NCBI GenBank assembly: GCA_025934775.1
Contig: JAICWO010000019.1
Coordinates: 26,268-90,267, forward strand
Length of the DNA: 64,000 bases
Source: Gemmatimonadaceae bacterium
GTDB taxonomy: Bacteria; Gemmatimonadota; Gemmatimonadetes; Gemmatimonadales; Gemmatimonadaceae
Reading direction: 5' to 3'
The position numbers and the translations under genes were made by a program. Shown here piece by piece: positions 36,892 through 48,997 of the stretch. Every line of letters begins with the position of its first letter. Position 1 is the stretch's first letter. The notes under the pieces are model-generated. The model saw only the letters and a program-made list of their open reading frames with translations. It was not told the DNA's origin and did no database searches.

Positions 36892-37697
36892 TGTTCACAT
36901 TCTCATACACACGCCGCGCGCTCGCGGCACTCGTCGTCTCCGTGGCGCTCGCCGGGCCGGCGGCGGCGCAGGTCTCACTGCTGAGCAACACGGTCGAGGA
37001 GCACACCGCCAATCCCGGCGACCGCTACTCGGGCACGATCGTCGTGGCGAATCCCACGAACGCGCCGCAGGTGCTCCGCCTGTATCAGACGGATTATCGC
37101 TTCGCGGCGGACGGCACGTCCGACTTCGACGCGCCCGGCTCGCTCGCGCGCTCGAACGCGGCCTGGGTGACGCTGCAGACCACGCGGATCACCGTGCCGG
37201 CGAACGCGCAGCTCAGCGTGTCGTACGGCGTTGCGGTCCCCGCGAGCGATTCGCTGCGCGGCACGTACTGGAGCACGATCATGGTCGAGGGCGTGCCGTC
37301 GCAGGACCCGTCCGACGCCGCGCCGCACCACGTGGGCGTGAGCGCGGTGATGCGCTACGCCGTGCAGGTGGCGACGCACGTCGGCAACAGCGGATCACAC
37401 GCCATCAAGTTCGAGCGCGCCGGCGCGACGCGCGAAGCCGCGGATGCGCGTTTCGATCTCGACGTCGCGAACACCGGCGAGCGCGCGTACCGTCCAGTGC
37501 TCTGGATCGAGGTCTACGACACGACGGGCAGCCTCCGCGCGAAGGCGCGGCAGACGCGCGGGCTCGTGTATCCCGGCTCGTCGTTCCATCAGCATTTCGA
37601 CCTCGGCACGCTGCCTGCCGGCACGTACAAGGCCGTGGTGTTCGCCGATACCGGGGACACCGCGGTCTCGGCGTCGCAGTTCAACATCACGTACTGA
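36888..37697 (+). CDS. Secreted chaperone-like protein (DUF916/PapD-like fold suggested)
   Basis: The 269-residue protein has a signal peptide (RALAALVVSVALAGPAAAQ) and two predicted beta domains without Cys. The first reads NPGDRYSGTIVVANPTNAPQ and LRLYQTDYRFAADGTSDFD, then AAWVTLQTTRITVPANAQ and RGTYWSTIMVEG. This pattern, an N-terminal beta domain with a stabilising edge strand, is seen in WxL-associated DUF916 proteins and in PapD-like periplasmic chaperones. The second domain has FDLDVANTGERAYRPVLWIE and a C-terminal PAGTYKAVVFADTGD. It has no enzyme motifs. It lies between pilin-like and usher-like genes with overlapping or abutting ends, fitting a chaperone role. I infer this from layout, not homology. 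Confidence 0.65.
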   Translation: MMFTFSYTRRALAALVVSVALAGPAAAQVSLLSNTVEEHTANPGDRYSGTIVVANPTNAPQVLRLYQTDYRFAADGTSDFDAPGSLARSNAAWVTLQTTRITVPANAQLSVSYGVAVPASDSLRGTYWSTIMVEGVPSQDPSDAAPHHVGVSAVMRYAVQVATHVGNSGSHAIKFERAGATREAADARFDLDVANTGERAYRPVLWIEVYDTTGSLRAKARQTRGLVYPGSSFHQHFDLGTLPAGTYKAVVFADTGDTAVSASQFNITY

Positions 37698-37700
37698 GTG

Positions 37701-40448
37701 ATGTCGCTTCGCCGCGCTGGGTTTGCCTTGGCAATGTCGGCGGCGTGCGTCCACGCGGCGAGCGCGCAGTCGGCGCTCCGCGTGCACGCCGGCGCGGACT
37801 CGTCGGTGCTGAGCGCGGATGGCGTGGCGACGATCGCATTCATGGCGTCGAACGGCGGCGGCGAGACGCAGCACGTGACGACGCACGTCTCGGTACCCAA
37901 CGGTTGGCGCGTCGTGGCCGGCGCGCAGGCGATCACGATCGCTGCCAATCAATCCCAACTCCTTCTCGTGAGCGTCGCCGCGCCGGCGAACGCGGCGGCG
38001 GGGCACGCGAGGATCGTCGTCGCCGTGCACGCGCCGCACGACAGCGCGAGCGCGGGCGTCGTCGTGGACATTCCCGAGCGCCGCGGGATCGACCTCGTCG
38101 CGCTCGGCAGCGACGGTTATGTCCTTGCCGGCCGCAGCTACGGCGCCGCGTTCGAGGTGCGGAATCGCGGGAATCTCGCGGCGCAAGTCGCGTTCGACGC
38201 ATCGACGTCGCGCGGCGTACGCGCGGAGGCGGGCGCCACACTGTTCACGCTCAAACCGGGTGAGTCGCGGCGCGTGAGCGTGACGGTGCGAACCGACGAC
38301 GACACGCGCTCGCAGGAAGACGTGCTGTCCGTCACCGCGGCCGATCGCGACGACGCGACCGTGCAGGCGAGCGCCTCGACGCACACGACCATCGTCGGCC
38401 GCGTCGGCGATCCGCCGAGGTACGCGAGCGTCCCGGGTGTGCTCGCGCTTCGCGCGTCGAGCAGTCAGGCCGGCGCGTCGCCGGTCGTCCTCACTGGCGC
38501 GGGGCGACTGAACGACGGAACCGGACCGGCGTTCGATTTCATGTTGAGAGCGCCGACGACGCCGTCGTCGCTCTTTGGCGAGCGCGACGAGTATCGCGCA
38601 TCGCTGCGCGGCGACGGCTACGACGTACGCCTCGGCGACGGCGTGTACGCGCTCACGCCGCTGTCGTCGGGCAGCACGATTGGCTTCGGCGCCGACACGC
38701 GGTTCACGACGAATGGGCTGACGCTGGGCGCGCTGGCGGTGCGCGACCGTCGCGGCGCCGGGCAGCGCGCCACGGCGGGCGTGTTCATTGGAAGCGACCA
38801 GACCCGCCCCGCCGCGGTCGGCGTCGCGGTCGTCGGCCGTTCGGGCGGTGCCGGTACGGCATCCGTCGTCGCGCATCAGCGGCTGGGCGGCACCGCGATC
38901 GACGCCGAAGTCGCGGCGAGCGACAGCGCGAGCGCGCACGGCGTCGCGACGAGCGTCCGCGCATCGGGCGCGAACGCGTGCGCCGAGTACGACGCCGGCT
39001 ACTCGCGCGCGAGCGGGGAGTTCGCCGGCCCGCAGCGCGGATCGGACGAAGCGCACGCGATGGGCAGCGTGCGCGCGACGAATGCGCTCGCGTTGACGGC
39101 ATCAGCGAGCTCTAACCTGACAACGCTCAATCTCGATCTGAGCCACGCGGCGACGCGGATCACCGTCGCCAGCGTCGGCGCGAGCGTGGGCGACGCGCTG
39201 TCGCTCGATGCGACGCACCTGCAGCGAGACGGTTCCCTGTCGCTCGACGCCGGCGCGGGCAACGGCAGCCAGGACGCGCTCCGTGCCCGCGTCGGCGTGC
39301 CGGCGGGTCTCCTGCGCTTCACCGCCGGCGTCGAGAAGGGCGTCGTGCACGCGGACGGCCTCGACGCGTCGCGCGGCTTCGTCACGACGCGCGGGACGAT
39401 CGACTTCCGCGCGCCGCGCGGCGGCACGATTTCGCTCTATGCGGAGCAGACGCGCGGCCGGTCGCTCCTCGCCACGAGCGACCGTCTCGAGACGGCGGGC
39501 GTCACGGCGCAGCTCCTGCTTCCGCACAACACGCGCGCGTTCGCGACCGGCTCGATCACCGCGCTCGGCGACGATGGCTCGCTGTGGTTCGGCCAGGGCG
39601 AAGCGGTCCTCGAGCACACGGTGCGCGGCGGCGCGGTGCTCGCGCTGCATGCGCGTGCGAACGCGAACCGCCAGGCGACGCTGCTCCGTTCGACGAACGG
39701 CGTATTCATGGAGCTCCGACTTCCGGTTGGCATACCGACTGGACCGACGTCGGGGCTTGGTCGCGCGCGAGGCCGGGTGCTCGACGCGGCTGGCCGCGGC
39801 GTGCCGGACGTGCTCGTACGCCTGGGCGCCGAGCTCGCGATCACGGATCGCGACGGCTACGCCGCGTTCATTGGATTGCAGCCGGGCGAGTACCGCGCAT
39901 CGCTCGTGAGCGACGCGACGCGCGGACGCATGATCCTCGGCGATCCGGTCGTCTCGATCTCATCGACATCGCGCGTGCCGGCGAGCTTTTCGCTCACGCT
40001 GGCGGAGGGCGGCCGCCTGCGCGCGTCGGTGCGCCAGCTCGAATTCGCGGGGACGCTCGCCTCGGCGGCGGATACCGTCGTCGGCGCCAACGCGCTCGCG
40101 CACGTGATGGTCGTGCTGTCGGCGGGCCGTGATACGATCTATCAATCGACGGACGAGGACGGCCGCGCCGACTTCGGCAGCGTTGCACCGGGAATCTGGA
40201 CGCTGCGCGTTGCGCAGGCCGACCTGCCGCCGAATACGGCGCTCCGGAGCGAGCAGTTGGACGTGACCGTGCGCTCGGGTGACCGGCTCGACGTCGCGAT
40301 GGACGTGGTGCCGCAGCGTCGCACCGTGCAATTCATGGGTGGCGAGACGTCGATCACCGCCGCACCGGCGACGCCGCCGGCGTCGGCGCCGAGCGCCACG
40401 AGTAGCGCGGACGCGAAGTCGCGCCGCAAGCAGATGCTGCCGCACTAG
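37701..40448 (+). CDS. Large outer-membrane usher-like protein with carboxypeptidase-regulatory-like domains
   Basis: The 915-residue protein has a signal peptide (LRRAGFALAMSAACVHAASA). Residues about 25-225 look like two NEW3/CARDB-type beta domains (TTHVSVPNGWRVVAGAQA; FEVRNRGNLAAQVAFDAS). Residues about 245-685 are a long run of alternating polar/nonpolar strands with Gly and aromatic turns, as in an outer-membrane barrel of more than 20 strands. The end of the barrel is MELRLPVGIPTGPTSGLGRA, then two carboxypeptidase-regulatory-like domains (about 688-745: RGRVLDAAGRGVPDVLVRLG; about 785-840: STDEDGRADFGSVAPG). Size and architecture resemble fimbrial ushers, but no PapC_N signature is seen. 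An in-frame GTG precedes the ATG. The usher role is inferred. Confidence 0.65.
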   Translation: MSLRRAGFALAMSAACVHAASAQSALRVHAGADSSVLSADGVATIAFMASNGGGETQHVTTHVSVPNGWRVVAGAQAITIAANQSQLLLVSVAAPANAAAGHARIVVAVHAPHDSASAGVVVDIPERRGIDLVALGSDGYVLAGRSYGAAFEVRNRGNLAAQVAFDASTSRGVRAEAGATLFTLKPGESRRVSVTVRTDDDTRSQEDVLSVTAADRDDATVQASASTHTTIVGRVGDPPRYASVPGVLALRASSSQAGASPVVLTGAGRLNDGTGPAFDFMLRAPTTPSSLFGERDEYRASLRGDGYDVRLGDGVYALTPLSSGSTIGFGADTRFTTNGLTLGALAVRDRRGAGQRATAGVFIGSDQTRPAAVGVAVVGRSGGAGTASVVAHQRLGGTAIDAEVAASDSASAHGVATSVRASGANACAEYDAGYSRASGEFAGPQRGSDEAHAMGSVRATNALALTASASSNLTTLNLDLSHAATRITVASVGASVGDALSLDATHLQRDGSLSLDAGAGNGSQDALRARVGVPAGLLRFTAGVEKGVVHADGLDASRGFVTTRGTIDFRAPRGGTISLYAEQTRGRSLLATSDRLETAGVTAQLLLPHNTRAFATGSITALGDDGSLWFGQGEAVLEHTVRGGAVLALHARANANRQATLLRSTNGVFMELRLPVGIPTGPTSGLGRARGRVLDAAGRGVPDVLVRLGAELAITDRDGYAAFIGLQPGEYRASLVSDATRGRMILGDPVVSISSTSRVPASFSLTLAEGGRLRASVRQLEFAGTLASAADTVVGANALAHVMVVLSAGRDTIYQSTDEDGRADFGSVAPGIWTLRVAQADLPPNTALRSEQLDVTVRSGDRLDVAMDVVPQRRTVQFMGGETSITAAPATPPASAPSATSSADAKSRRKQMLPH

Positions 40449-40484
40449 GCTCCCGCGAGGGTGCACGACGCGTCACATTGACGC

Positions 40485-43529
<3,045 letters not shown>

Positions 43530-43589
43530 AGCGCTTTGCTTTTCGCGGCAACGTGCCGACACTCGTCTATGACCGCGAGGAGTAGACGA

Positions 43590-43922
43590 ATGCTGACGAC
43601 ACGCCGCCCCGCCCAATCGATTCCTTTCCGCGCAGCCACCGGCACGGATATCGAAGCGCGCTTCCCACGCGCCGTCGCCGGCGAGGACTACGACCGGTAC
43701 GCACGCGCCGTGTGGGTGCAGGCACAGCGCTGGGTCGACCGGCACTGGGACCGCGTGGTGAGCTTCGATTACTCGATCGACGAGGTGCGCGACATTCTCC
43801 GCCAGATCGCGACGATCGACGTGGCGCGCCGGCTCTATCCGCAGGAGGAGCGCCTCCTCGCGGAAATCGTCCGGCACGCCTGGCTCAGCAAGCAGCGCGC
43901 GCCGTTACGCCACGTCGGCTAG
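43590..43922 (+). CDS. Small protein of unknown function
   Basis: I do not recognise this 110-residue protein. It starts at ATG 43590, preceded by AGGAG with good spacing; upstream ATGs in frame lack such a site. The N-terminus is basic, the rest helical and rich in Arg, Trp and Glu: VWVQAQRWVDRHWDRVV and SIDEVRDILRQIATIDVARR. There is no signal peptide. It lies 60 bases after the hybrid kinase and converges with the ABC exporter gene, overlapping its 3' end by 18 bases. It could be a coupled regulatory protein, but no function can be read. Confidence 0.55.
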   Translation: MLTTRRPAQSIPFRAATGTDIEARFPRAVAGEDYDRYARAVWVQAQRWVDRHWDRVVSFDYSIDEVRDILRQIATIDVARRLYPQEERLLAEIVRHAWLSKQRAPLRHVG

Positions 43923-45689
43923 GCGCGGAACGTCGAACGACTCGTCGTGCATCGGCGAGCCGTGGAGTGAGCGATAGTACGGCGAGCGCGCGATCAGCTC
44001 CTCGTGCGTGCCCTCGTCCACGACGGCGCCCTCTCTGATCACGACGATGCGATCGGCGTTGACGACAGTCGACAACCGATGCGCGATCATGATCGTCGTG
44101 CGGTTCTGACGGAGCTGATCGAGCGCCTGCTGGACCGCGTTCTCGGAGACCGTGTCGAGAGCTGACGTCGCTTCGTCGAGCACCAGGATCGGCGCGTTCT
44201 TGAGCACGGCCCGCGCGATCGCGATGCGCTGCCGCTGCCCGCCGGAGAGACGGCTTCCGCGCTCGCCGACGATCGTGTCGTAGCCGTCGGGCAGCGACAC
44301 GATGAATTCGTGCGCGTTCGCGCATCGCGCCGCGACCTCCACGTCCTCGGGCGTCGCGCCCGGCGAGCCGAACGCGATGTTCGCGCGCACCGTGTCGTTG
44401 AAGAGATGAATTTCCTGGCCGACGTACCCGACCTGATTCCGCAGCGACTCCGCGGTGAGCTGTCGAATATCGTAGCCGTCGATCGTGATCGCGCCGCGGT
44501 CGAGCGCGTGCAGGCGGAGGAGCAGCGACGTGATCGTGGACTTGCCGCTGCCGCTCGGCCCCACGAGCGCCACGGTCTCGCCGGGGCGCACGCGAAGACT
44601 GAGGTCGTGAAAGAGCATGGTGCCTTCGTCGTGCGAGAACGTCACGCCGCGAAACTCGATGTCGCCGTCGAGCCGATCGACCGCGACGGCGTTCGGCACG
44701 TCGGCGACGCGCTCCTCGGCGTCGAGAATCTCGTACGTCGTCTCGACGGCCACGGCCGCCTTTCGAATTGTCTGATAGACGTTCGTCAGCCCCTGCACCG
44801 GGCCAAAGAGGCCGGTGACGTAGCCGAGGAACGCCACGAGCGAGCCGACGGTGATCTCGCCCCGCACGATCAGATACGCGCCGACCGCGACGGCGGCGAT
44901 GCGCGCCAGCGTGGCGGCGAACGCCTGCGCGGCGCTCGCCACGGTGTCGGTCCGCACGCCGTTGGCGACGATCTCGGCGCCGCGCTCCTGCTCCTCGATG
45001 AAATGCGCGTGCTCGAGCTTCTCCATCGCGGAGATCTGCACGAGCTTGATCCCCGAGAGCAATTCGCTCAGGCGCGAGTAGACCTTGCTCCAGTGCTCCA
45101 TGAGCCGCCGCTCGCGCGCCGTCTGCTCCGGCGCCGCCCAGGCGCCGATCACCGCCGGCAGCGGCGTGAAGACGAGCACCGCGATCGCGAGATGCCAGTC
45201 CATTCGCAGCATCGCGAAGATCGAGATGCCGAGATAGACGATCGTCGGCAGCACGTTGAACGCGATCTCGGCGAAGGCCGCGACGAACGCCGTGACGCTC
45301 GTGTTGATCTTGTTCATCGTGCCGCCCACGCCCTGCGCGGCGTGATAGTCGAGCGGCAGCGCGAGCAGCTTGGCGAGCAGGCGGTCGCGCATCGTCAGAT
45401 CGACGCCGAGCTTCACGCGCCAGGTCAGCACGCTGAGCCAGCCGCCGAGCAACGCGCGCGCGATCTCGATGCCGAGGAGCCCGCCGATGGCGAGCGGCAG
45501 GACGTCGGCGTCGCGCCGGCCAAGCGCGTCGAAGACGATTTTCATGACGAGCGGATCGGCCGCACCGAGAATCGCGAGCACCAGCGCGAGCGCGACGATA
45601 CCGATGATTGCCGCCCGATGGCCGGCAATGAATTCGAGAGAACGGCGCGCGAGCGAACCGCCGCGGCCGGCGTCAGTCGAGTGCTTCAT
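43905..45689 (-). CDS. ABC transporter ATP-binding/permease protein
   Basis: This is a 594-residue half-transporter of the exporter type (MsbA/LmrA-like). The N-terminal domain has six membrane helices (about residues 25-310; e.g. AIIGIVALALVLAILGAADP). The nucleotide-binding domain has Walker A VGPSGSGKSTITSLLL, Q-loop GYVGQEIHLFND, signature LSGGQRQRIAIARA, Walker B ILVLDEATSALD and the H-loop MIAHRLSTV. It probably works as a homodimer. The substrate cannot be told; export of lipids, peptides or drugs is possible. It has no partner gene nearby and reads leftward. Confidence 0.93.
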   Translation of the reverse strand: MKHSTDAGRGGSLARRSLEFIAGHRAAIIGIVALALVLAILGAADPLVMKIVFDALGRRDADVLPLAIGGLLGIEIARALLGGWLSVLTWRVKLGVDLTMRDRLLAKLLALPLDYHAAQGVGGTMNKINTSVTAFVAAFAEIAFNVLPTIVYLGISIFAMLRMDWHLAIAVLVFTPLPAVIGAWAAPEQTARERRLMEHWSKVYSRLSELLSGIKLVQISAMEKLEHAHFIEEQERGAEIVANGVRTDTVASAAQAFAATLARIAAVAVGAYLIVRGEITVGSLVAFLGYVTGLFGPVQGLTNVYQTIRKAAVAVETTYEILDAEERVADVPNAVAVDRLDGDIEFRGVTFSHDEGTMLFHDLSLRVRPGETVALVGPSGSGKSTITSLLLRLHALDRGAITIDGYDIRQLTAESLRNQVGYVGQEIHLFNDTVRANIAFGSPGATPEDVEVAARCANAHEFIVSLPDGYDTIVGERGSRLSGGQRQRIAIARAVLKNAPILVLDEATSALDTVSENAVQQALDQLRQNRTTIMIAHRLSTVVNADRIVVIREGAVVDEGTHEELIARSPYYRSLHGSPMHDESFDVPRLADVA

Positions 45690-45836
45690 GCTATGTGGAT
45701 GGAACCGCGCGTGCGCGAGAACTCAGCGCGGCGCGACAGGAAGGACGAAATGAAAGCGCAGCGATCTATTCAACAACCGACGAGCAAGCTGGGCCGTCGG
45801 CACTCATCTGACATACGCTCCAGGAGGCCGGAACGT

Positions 45837-46439
45837 TCACTCCTGCGCTGAAAATTTACGGACGTTGAGGCCGCGAATCCGGGGCCCCCAATCCTGGAGC
45901 TCGAGCACTGAGACGGACGCCGGTGCGATATCGAACCGGAGCATCAGATCGAGCGGCATGCCGAGATAATGCGCGACCGCAAGGCGGATCAGATCGCAGT
46001 GACTCACGACCGCCACCGATCCTGCGTGCTCGTGCCGCGCGCGCTCGAGCCAGGTCACGATGCGCGCTTGCGCTTCGTGAGCCAGCTCACCGCCGGGAAT
46101 ACGTGTGCTGCTCCGCGCGGTATTGAAGAGCGCCCACCGCGGGTCGGCTTCGAGATCCTGGAACGTGCATCCCGTCCACTCGCCAAAATCCAACTCGACC
46201 AATTCATCCGCGACCCGCGGCACGATTCCCCGTTTGGCACAAACGATCGCCGCCGTTTCACACGCGCGCTCGAGCGGGCTGGTGTACACCGCTTCGAGCT
46301 GCACCGCGCGAAGCTGCTCCGCGAGCTCGCGCGCCTCGGCGCGACCGGAGTCGTTGAGCATGACGCCAGAGGCGCGACCAGCGAGCGCGCGTCCCACGTG
46401 ATCGCACGTCGCGTGTCGAATCAGGAGAAACGTCGTCAT
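45837..46439 (-). CDS. Histidine phosphatase family protein
   Basis: This 200-residue protein is in the phosphoglycerate mutase/acid-phosphatase superfamily. The catalytic RHG-type motif appears as LIRHATCDHVGRAL with His at residue 9; the second pair is YTSPLERACETA, the acid is in ELDFGEWTGCTFQDLE and the last His in VSHCDLIRLAVAHYLG. The HAT form instead of RHG occurs in some members. Similar proteins include CobC and phosphoglycerate phosphatases; the substrate is unknown. It is divergent from the first sugar-cluster glycosyltransferase (56 bases apart). Confidence 0.9.
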   Translation of the reverse strand: MTTFLLIRHATCDHVGRALAGRASGVMLNDSGRAEARELAEQLRAVQLEAVYTSPLERACETAAIVCAKRGIVPRVADELVELDFGEWTGCTFQDLEADPRWALFNTARSSTRIPGGELAHEAQARIVTWLERARHEHAGSVAVVSHCDLIRLAVAHYLGMPLDLMLRFDIAPASVSVLELQDWGPRIRGLNVRKFSAQE

Positions 46440-46495
46440 GGGAATTAGCCCATATATTGCGTGGCCTTCCGCTGCCTTGAGAGTGAGGGGCGGCA

Positions 46496-47671
46496 GTGAA
46501 GCTGGTGATTTTTGGACTTACGATCAGCTCGTCGTGGGGCAATGGTCACGCCACATTGTGGCGTGCGCTGTGTAGCGCACTCGTGGCGCGCGGCCACCGC
46601 ATCGTCTTCTTCGAGCGCGACGTGCCGTACTACGCCGAGCACCGCGATCTGTGGTCGATGCACGGCGTCGACCTTCGGCTGTACGCGGATTGGGCGTCCG
46701 TATGCGACTCCGCGCGCCACGATGTCGAAGATGCGGACGCGTCGATGGTCACCTCGTATTGCGTGGACGCGATCGAGGCGACGGAGCTCGTCACCGCGAG
46801 CGCACGGCTGAGCGTCTTTTACGATCTGGATACGCCGGTGACGCTCGACTCGCTCCGCGGACCGGGCGGCGTGGCGTACATCGGCCCGCGCGGGCTGCAA
46901 GACTTCGATCTCGTGCTCAGTTTCACCGGCGGCCGCGCGCTCAGCGATCTTCAACAAATCCTCGGCGCGCGCCGGGTCGCGCCGTTGTACGGCAGCGTCG
47001 ATCCGGACGCGCATCGGCCCACACCGGCCGCGCCGCAGTACGAGGCGGATCTCTCGTACCTCGGCACGTATGCCGCCGACCGGCAGGACGCACTCGAGCG
47101 TTTGCTCATCGAGCCGGCGCGGCGGCGGCCCGAGCGGCGGTTCGTCATCGGCGGCGCACAGTATCCCGAGAGCTTCCCGTGGGCACCGAACATCTACTTC
47201 GTGCGGCATCTTCCGCCGAGCGAGCATTCGGCGTTCTTCTGCTCATCGCCGCTCACGTTGAACGTCACGCGGCGCGCAATGGCGGAGATGGGCTACTGCC
47301 CGTCGGGCCGGCTGTTCGAGGCCGCGGCGTGCGGCGCGGCCATTCTCACGGATGAATGGGACGGTCTCGCCGACTTTTTCAATCCGGGCGAGGAGATGCT
47401 CGTCACTCGCTCGACCGACGACACGATCGCGGCGCTCTCCCTGCCGCACGCGGAGTTGGCGCGCATCGGCGAAGCGGCGCGACGGCGCACGCTCGACGAG
47501 CACACGGCCGACGTGCGCGCGGCGGAGCTCGAGCGCGCGCTCGACGACGCGACGAAGGCGTGGCCGCCGCGACGCCATGCAACTCCTGAACTCCCGAGCG
47601 GCGGCGCGCTTCCCATTTCATTGGAGGTCGTGAGTGATCGAAGCAGCGAAGCTGTGGAACGAACCCAATAA
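46496..47671 (+). CDS. CgeB-like glycosyltransferase (copy A)
   Basis: The 391-residue protein is a GT-B-fold glycosyltransferase of the CgeB/spore-coat type. The N-terminus LVIFGLTISSSWGNGHATLW and HRIVFFERDVPYYAEH is nearly the same as that of the leftward copy at 51.6-52.7 kb (VIFGLSITSSWGNGHATTYR). The donor-site block is RLFEAAACGAAILTDEWDGL. The start is GTG, with GAGGGG upstream. The donor and acceptor are unknown. It overlaps the start of the glycoside hydrolase gene by 38 bases and diverges from the histidine phosphatase gene. Similarity to the opposite-strand copy indicates duplication within the cluster. Confidence 0.85.
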   Translation: MKLVIFGLTISSSWGNGHATLWRALCSALVARGHRIVFFERDVPYYAEHRDLWSMHGVDLRLYADWASVCDSARHDVEDADASMVTSYCVDAIEATELVTASARLSVFYDLDTPVTLDSLRGPGGVAYIGPRGLQDFDLVLSFTGGRALSDLQQILGARRVAPLYGSVDPDAHRPTPAAPQYEADLSYLGTYAADRQDALERLLIEPARRRPERRFVIGGAQYPESFPWAPNIYFVRHLPPSEHSAFFCSSPLTLNVTRRAMAEMGYCPSGRLFEAAACGAAILTDEWDGLADFFNPGEEMLVTRSTDDTIAALSLPHAELARIGEAARRRTLDEHTADVRAAELERALDDATKAWPPRRHATPELPSGGALPISLEVVSDRSSEAVERTQ

Positions 47672-48521
47672 CAAGTCGCACTGGAACTTCGATGAGATCG
47701 ACACCGATTGGCGGATCTATGCCCGGATGGTCACCGAGGCGTCCAGTGCGATCGCGGCGGAGCGCCCCGGGCTGACGCGCGTCCTGGGCGGCATCTCGCC
47801 GATCGAGCCCGGCTTCATTCGCAACATGGCGGAGAAAGGCGTCCTCGACGCGGTCGACGCCGTCGCCGTGCACGGCTTTCCGCTCGACTGGAATCACTGG
47901 TCGATCAACGAGTGGCCGTCCAAGCTCGACGAGATCCACGCCGTCACCAACAAACCGATCTGGATCACCGAAGTCGGCGTATCGACGTTCGGCGCCGAGG
48001 AGGTTCAGGAGTTCGGGTTGCAACGGACGGCGGAGCTGCTCAGCGGAAAGGCGGACCGGATCCACTGGTACAGTCTGTTCGATCTGCCGCGCGCGTGGCC
48101 GGCGACCACGCGGCACCGCGAAGCCGAAGGCTCATCATACTATCGTCATTTCTGCATGGGACTCGTTCGCGAGGACGGCACGCCCAAGCTCGCGTTGCGC
48201 CACTTCGCGAACTACACACCGGAGATCGGCATCTGTCAGTGGTTCCACTTCGAGGATCCGCGGCTCGACGACGGCGTCCGCTGGCTCAAGGAGCTCGGGG
48301 TCACCAAGCTGCGCACCGGGTTGAGCTGGGCGGACAGTCTGCGCCCGAACGCGGATGCCTGGTTCGACCGGCAGATGTCCGCGCTCGAGGACTTCGACGT
48401 GACCGTGACGTTCTGCTTCACGCCGGAATCGTGCGGGATCGCGCCGCACCATACGAGCCCGCCCAAATGCACCACGCAGTTCGCCGACTTTTGCGCGCGG
48501 ATGATCCGGCGCTACGCGTGA
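47634..48521 (+). CDS. Glycoside hydrolase (GH-A clan type) with permuted or rearranged barrel
   Basis: The 295-residue protein has the clan GH-A catalytic pair: the acid/base in KLWNEPNNKSHW at residues 6-17 and the nucleophile in PIWITEVGVSTFGAEE, near residue 105. Strands VDAVAVHGFPLDWNHW and RIHWYSLFDLP fit beta 5-8. Because NEP is at strand 4, strands 1-3 should precede it; instead a segment with that look (GICQWFHFEDPRLDDGVRWL, VTKLRTGLSWADSL, VTVTFCFTPES) is at the C-terminus (residues about 200-295). So the barrel looks circularly permuted, or is a remnant of tandem copies. The GTG start has GGAGG six bases upstream. Substrate unknown; GH39/xylosidase-like. It converges with the HAD gene with a 10-base overlap. 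Confidence 0.75.
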   Translation: MIEAAKLWNEPNNKSHWNFDEIDTDWRIYARMVTEASSAIAAERPGLTRVLGGISPIEPGFIRNMAEKGVLDAVDAVAVHGFPLDWNHWSINEWPSKLDEIHAVTNKPIWITEVGVSTFGAEEVQEFGLQRTAELLSGKADRIHWYSLFDLPRAWPATTRHREAEGSSYYRHFCMGLVREDGTPKLALRHFANYTPEIGICQWFHFEDPRLDDGVRWLKELGVTKLRTGLSWADSLRPNADAWFDRQMSALEDFDVTVTFCFTPESCGIAPHHTSPPKCTTQFADFCARMIRRYA

Positions 48522-48997
48522 TCGAAAAACTCCCGCGCCCAACGGAAGCGTACACCCGCTGATTCGGCGGCGGCGCGATCGGTCTCGTTGTCGCCAACGA
48601 ACAGCGCGCGCACCGCGTTCGTGTTCGTCTCGCGAAGAATATCGAGCAGCATGCCGGGCGCGGGTTTTCGGCAGAGGCACGAGACATCGAGCCTGTGCGG
48701 ACAGAAGCGAATGACCGGCGTTTCACACGCGCCGCCGGTCGCGGCAGCCGCGAGGTCGCGCAGCAGACGGCCGGCCATCTCGGCGGTGTACAATCCGTAG
48801 CCGACTTGATCCTGGTTCGACGCGAGCGCGAACCGCGTGCCCGCCCAGTCGAATTGCGCGAGCGTCGCGCGCACGTTGGGCAGCAGCTCCCACTCGCCGG
48901 GCGCCCTCGGAGCGGGCTGCCCGGCAATGAGAGTCCGCCGCAGCGTGCCGTCCGCGTCGAAGATCATGAGGTCCACGTCGTGATTCAGACCACGCAT
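48512..48997 (-). CDS. HAD-superfamily phosphatase (subclass IIIA)
   Basis: This 161-residue HAD phosphatase resembles GmhB/histidinol-phosphate phosphatases. Motif I is LMIFDADGTLRR (D-x-D), motif II FALASNQDQVG (Ser/Asn), and motif III/IV is CRKPAPGMLLDI with FVGDNETDRAAA. Cysteines in CETPVIRFCPHRLDVSCLC recall the zinc loop of GmhB-type enzymes (C-x-H-x-C-x-C-like), fitting dephosphorylation of a sugar phosphate. Its 5' end overlaps the upstream fusion gene by 13 bases, so it acts with the sugar operon. A later start at the internal Met before Ile-Phe-Asp-Ala-Asp is less likely. Confidence 0.85.
   Translation of the reverse strand: MRGLNHDVDLMIFDADGTLRRTLIAGQPAPRAPGEWELLPNVRATLAQFDWAGTRFALASNQDQVGYGLYTAEMAGRLLRDLAAAATGGACETPVIRFCPHRLDVSCLCRKPAPGMLLDILRETNTNAVRALFVGDNETDRAAAESAGVRFRWAREFFDHA

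Noticed and set aside
37395..39056. A 553-residue leftward open frame opposite the usher-like gene
   Set aside because: Arg-rich shadow frame; the sense frame has a signal peptide and ordered beta domains.
46440..46495. Divergent promoter with named boxes between the phosphatase and glycosyltransferase genes
   Set aside because: The 56-base gap has an AT-rich patch (CATATATTG) but no convincing -35/-10 pair for either direction.
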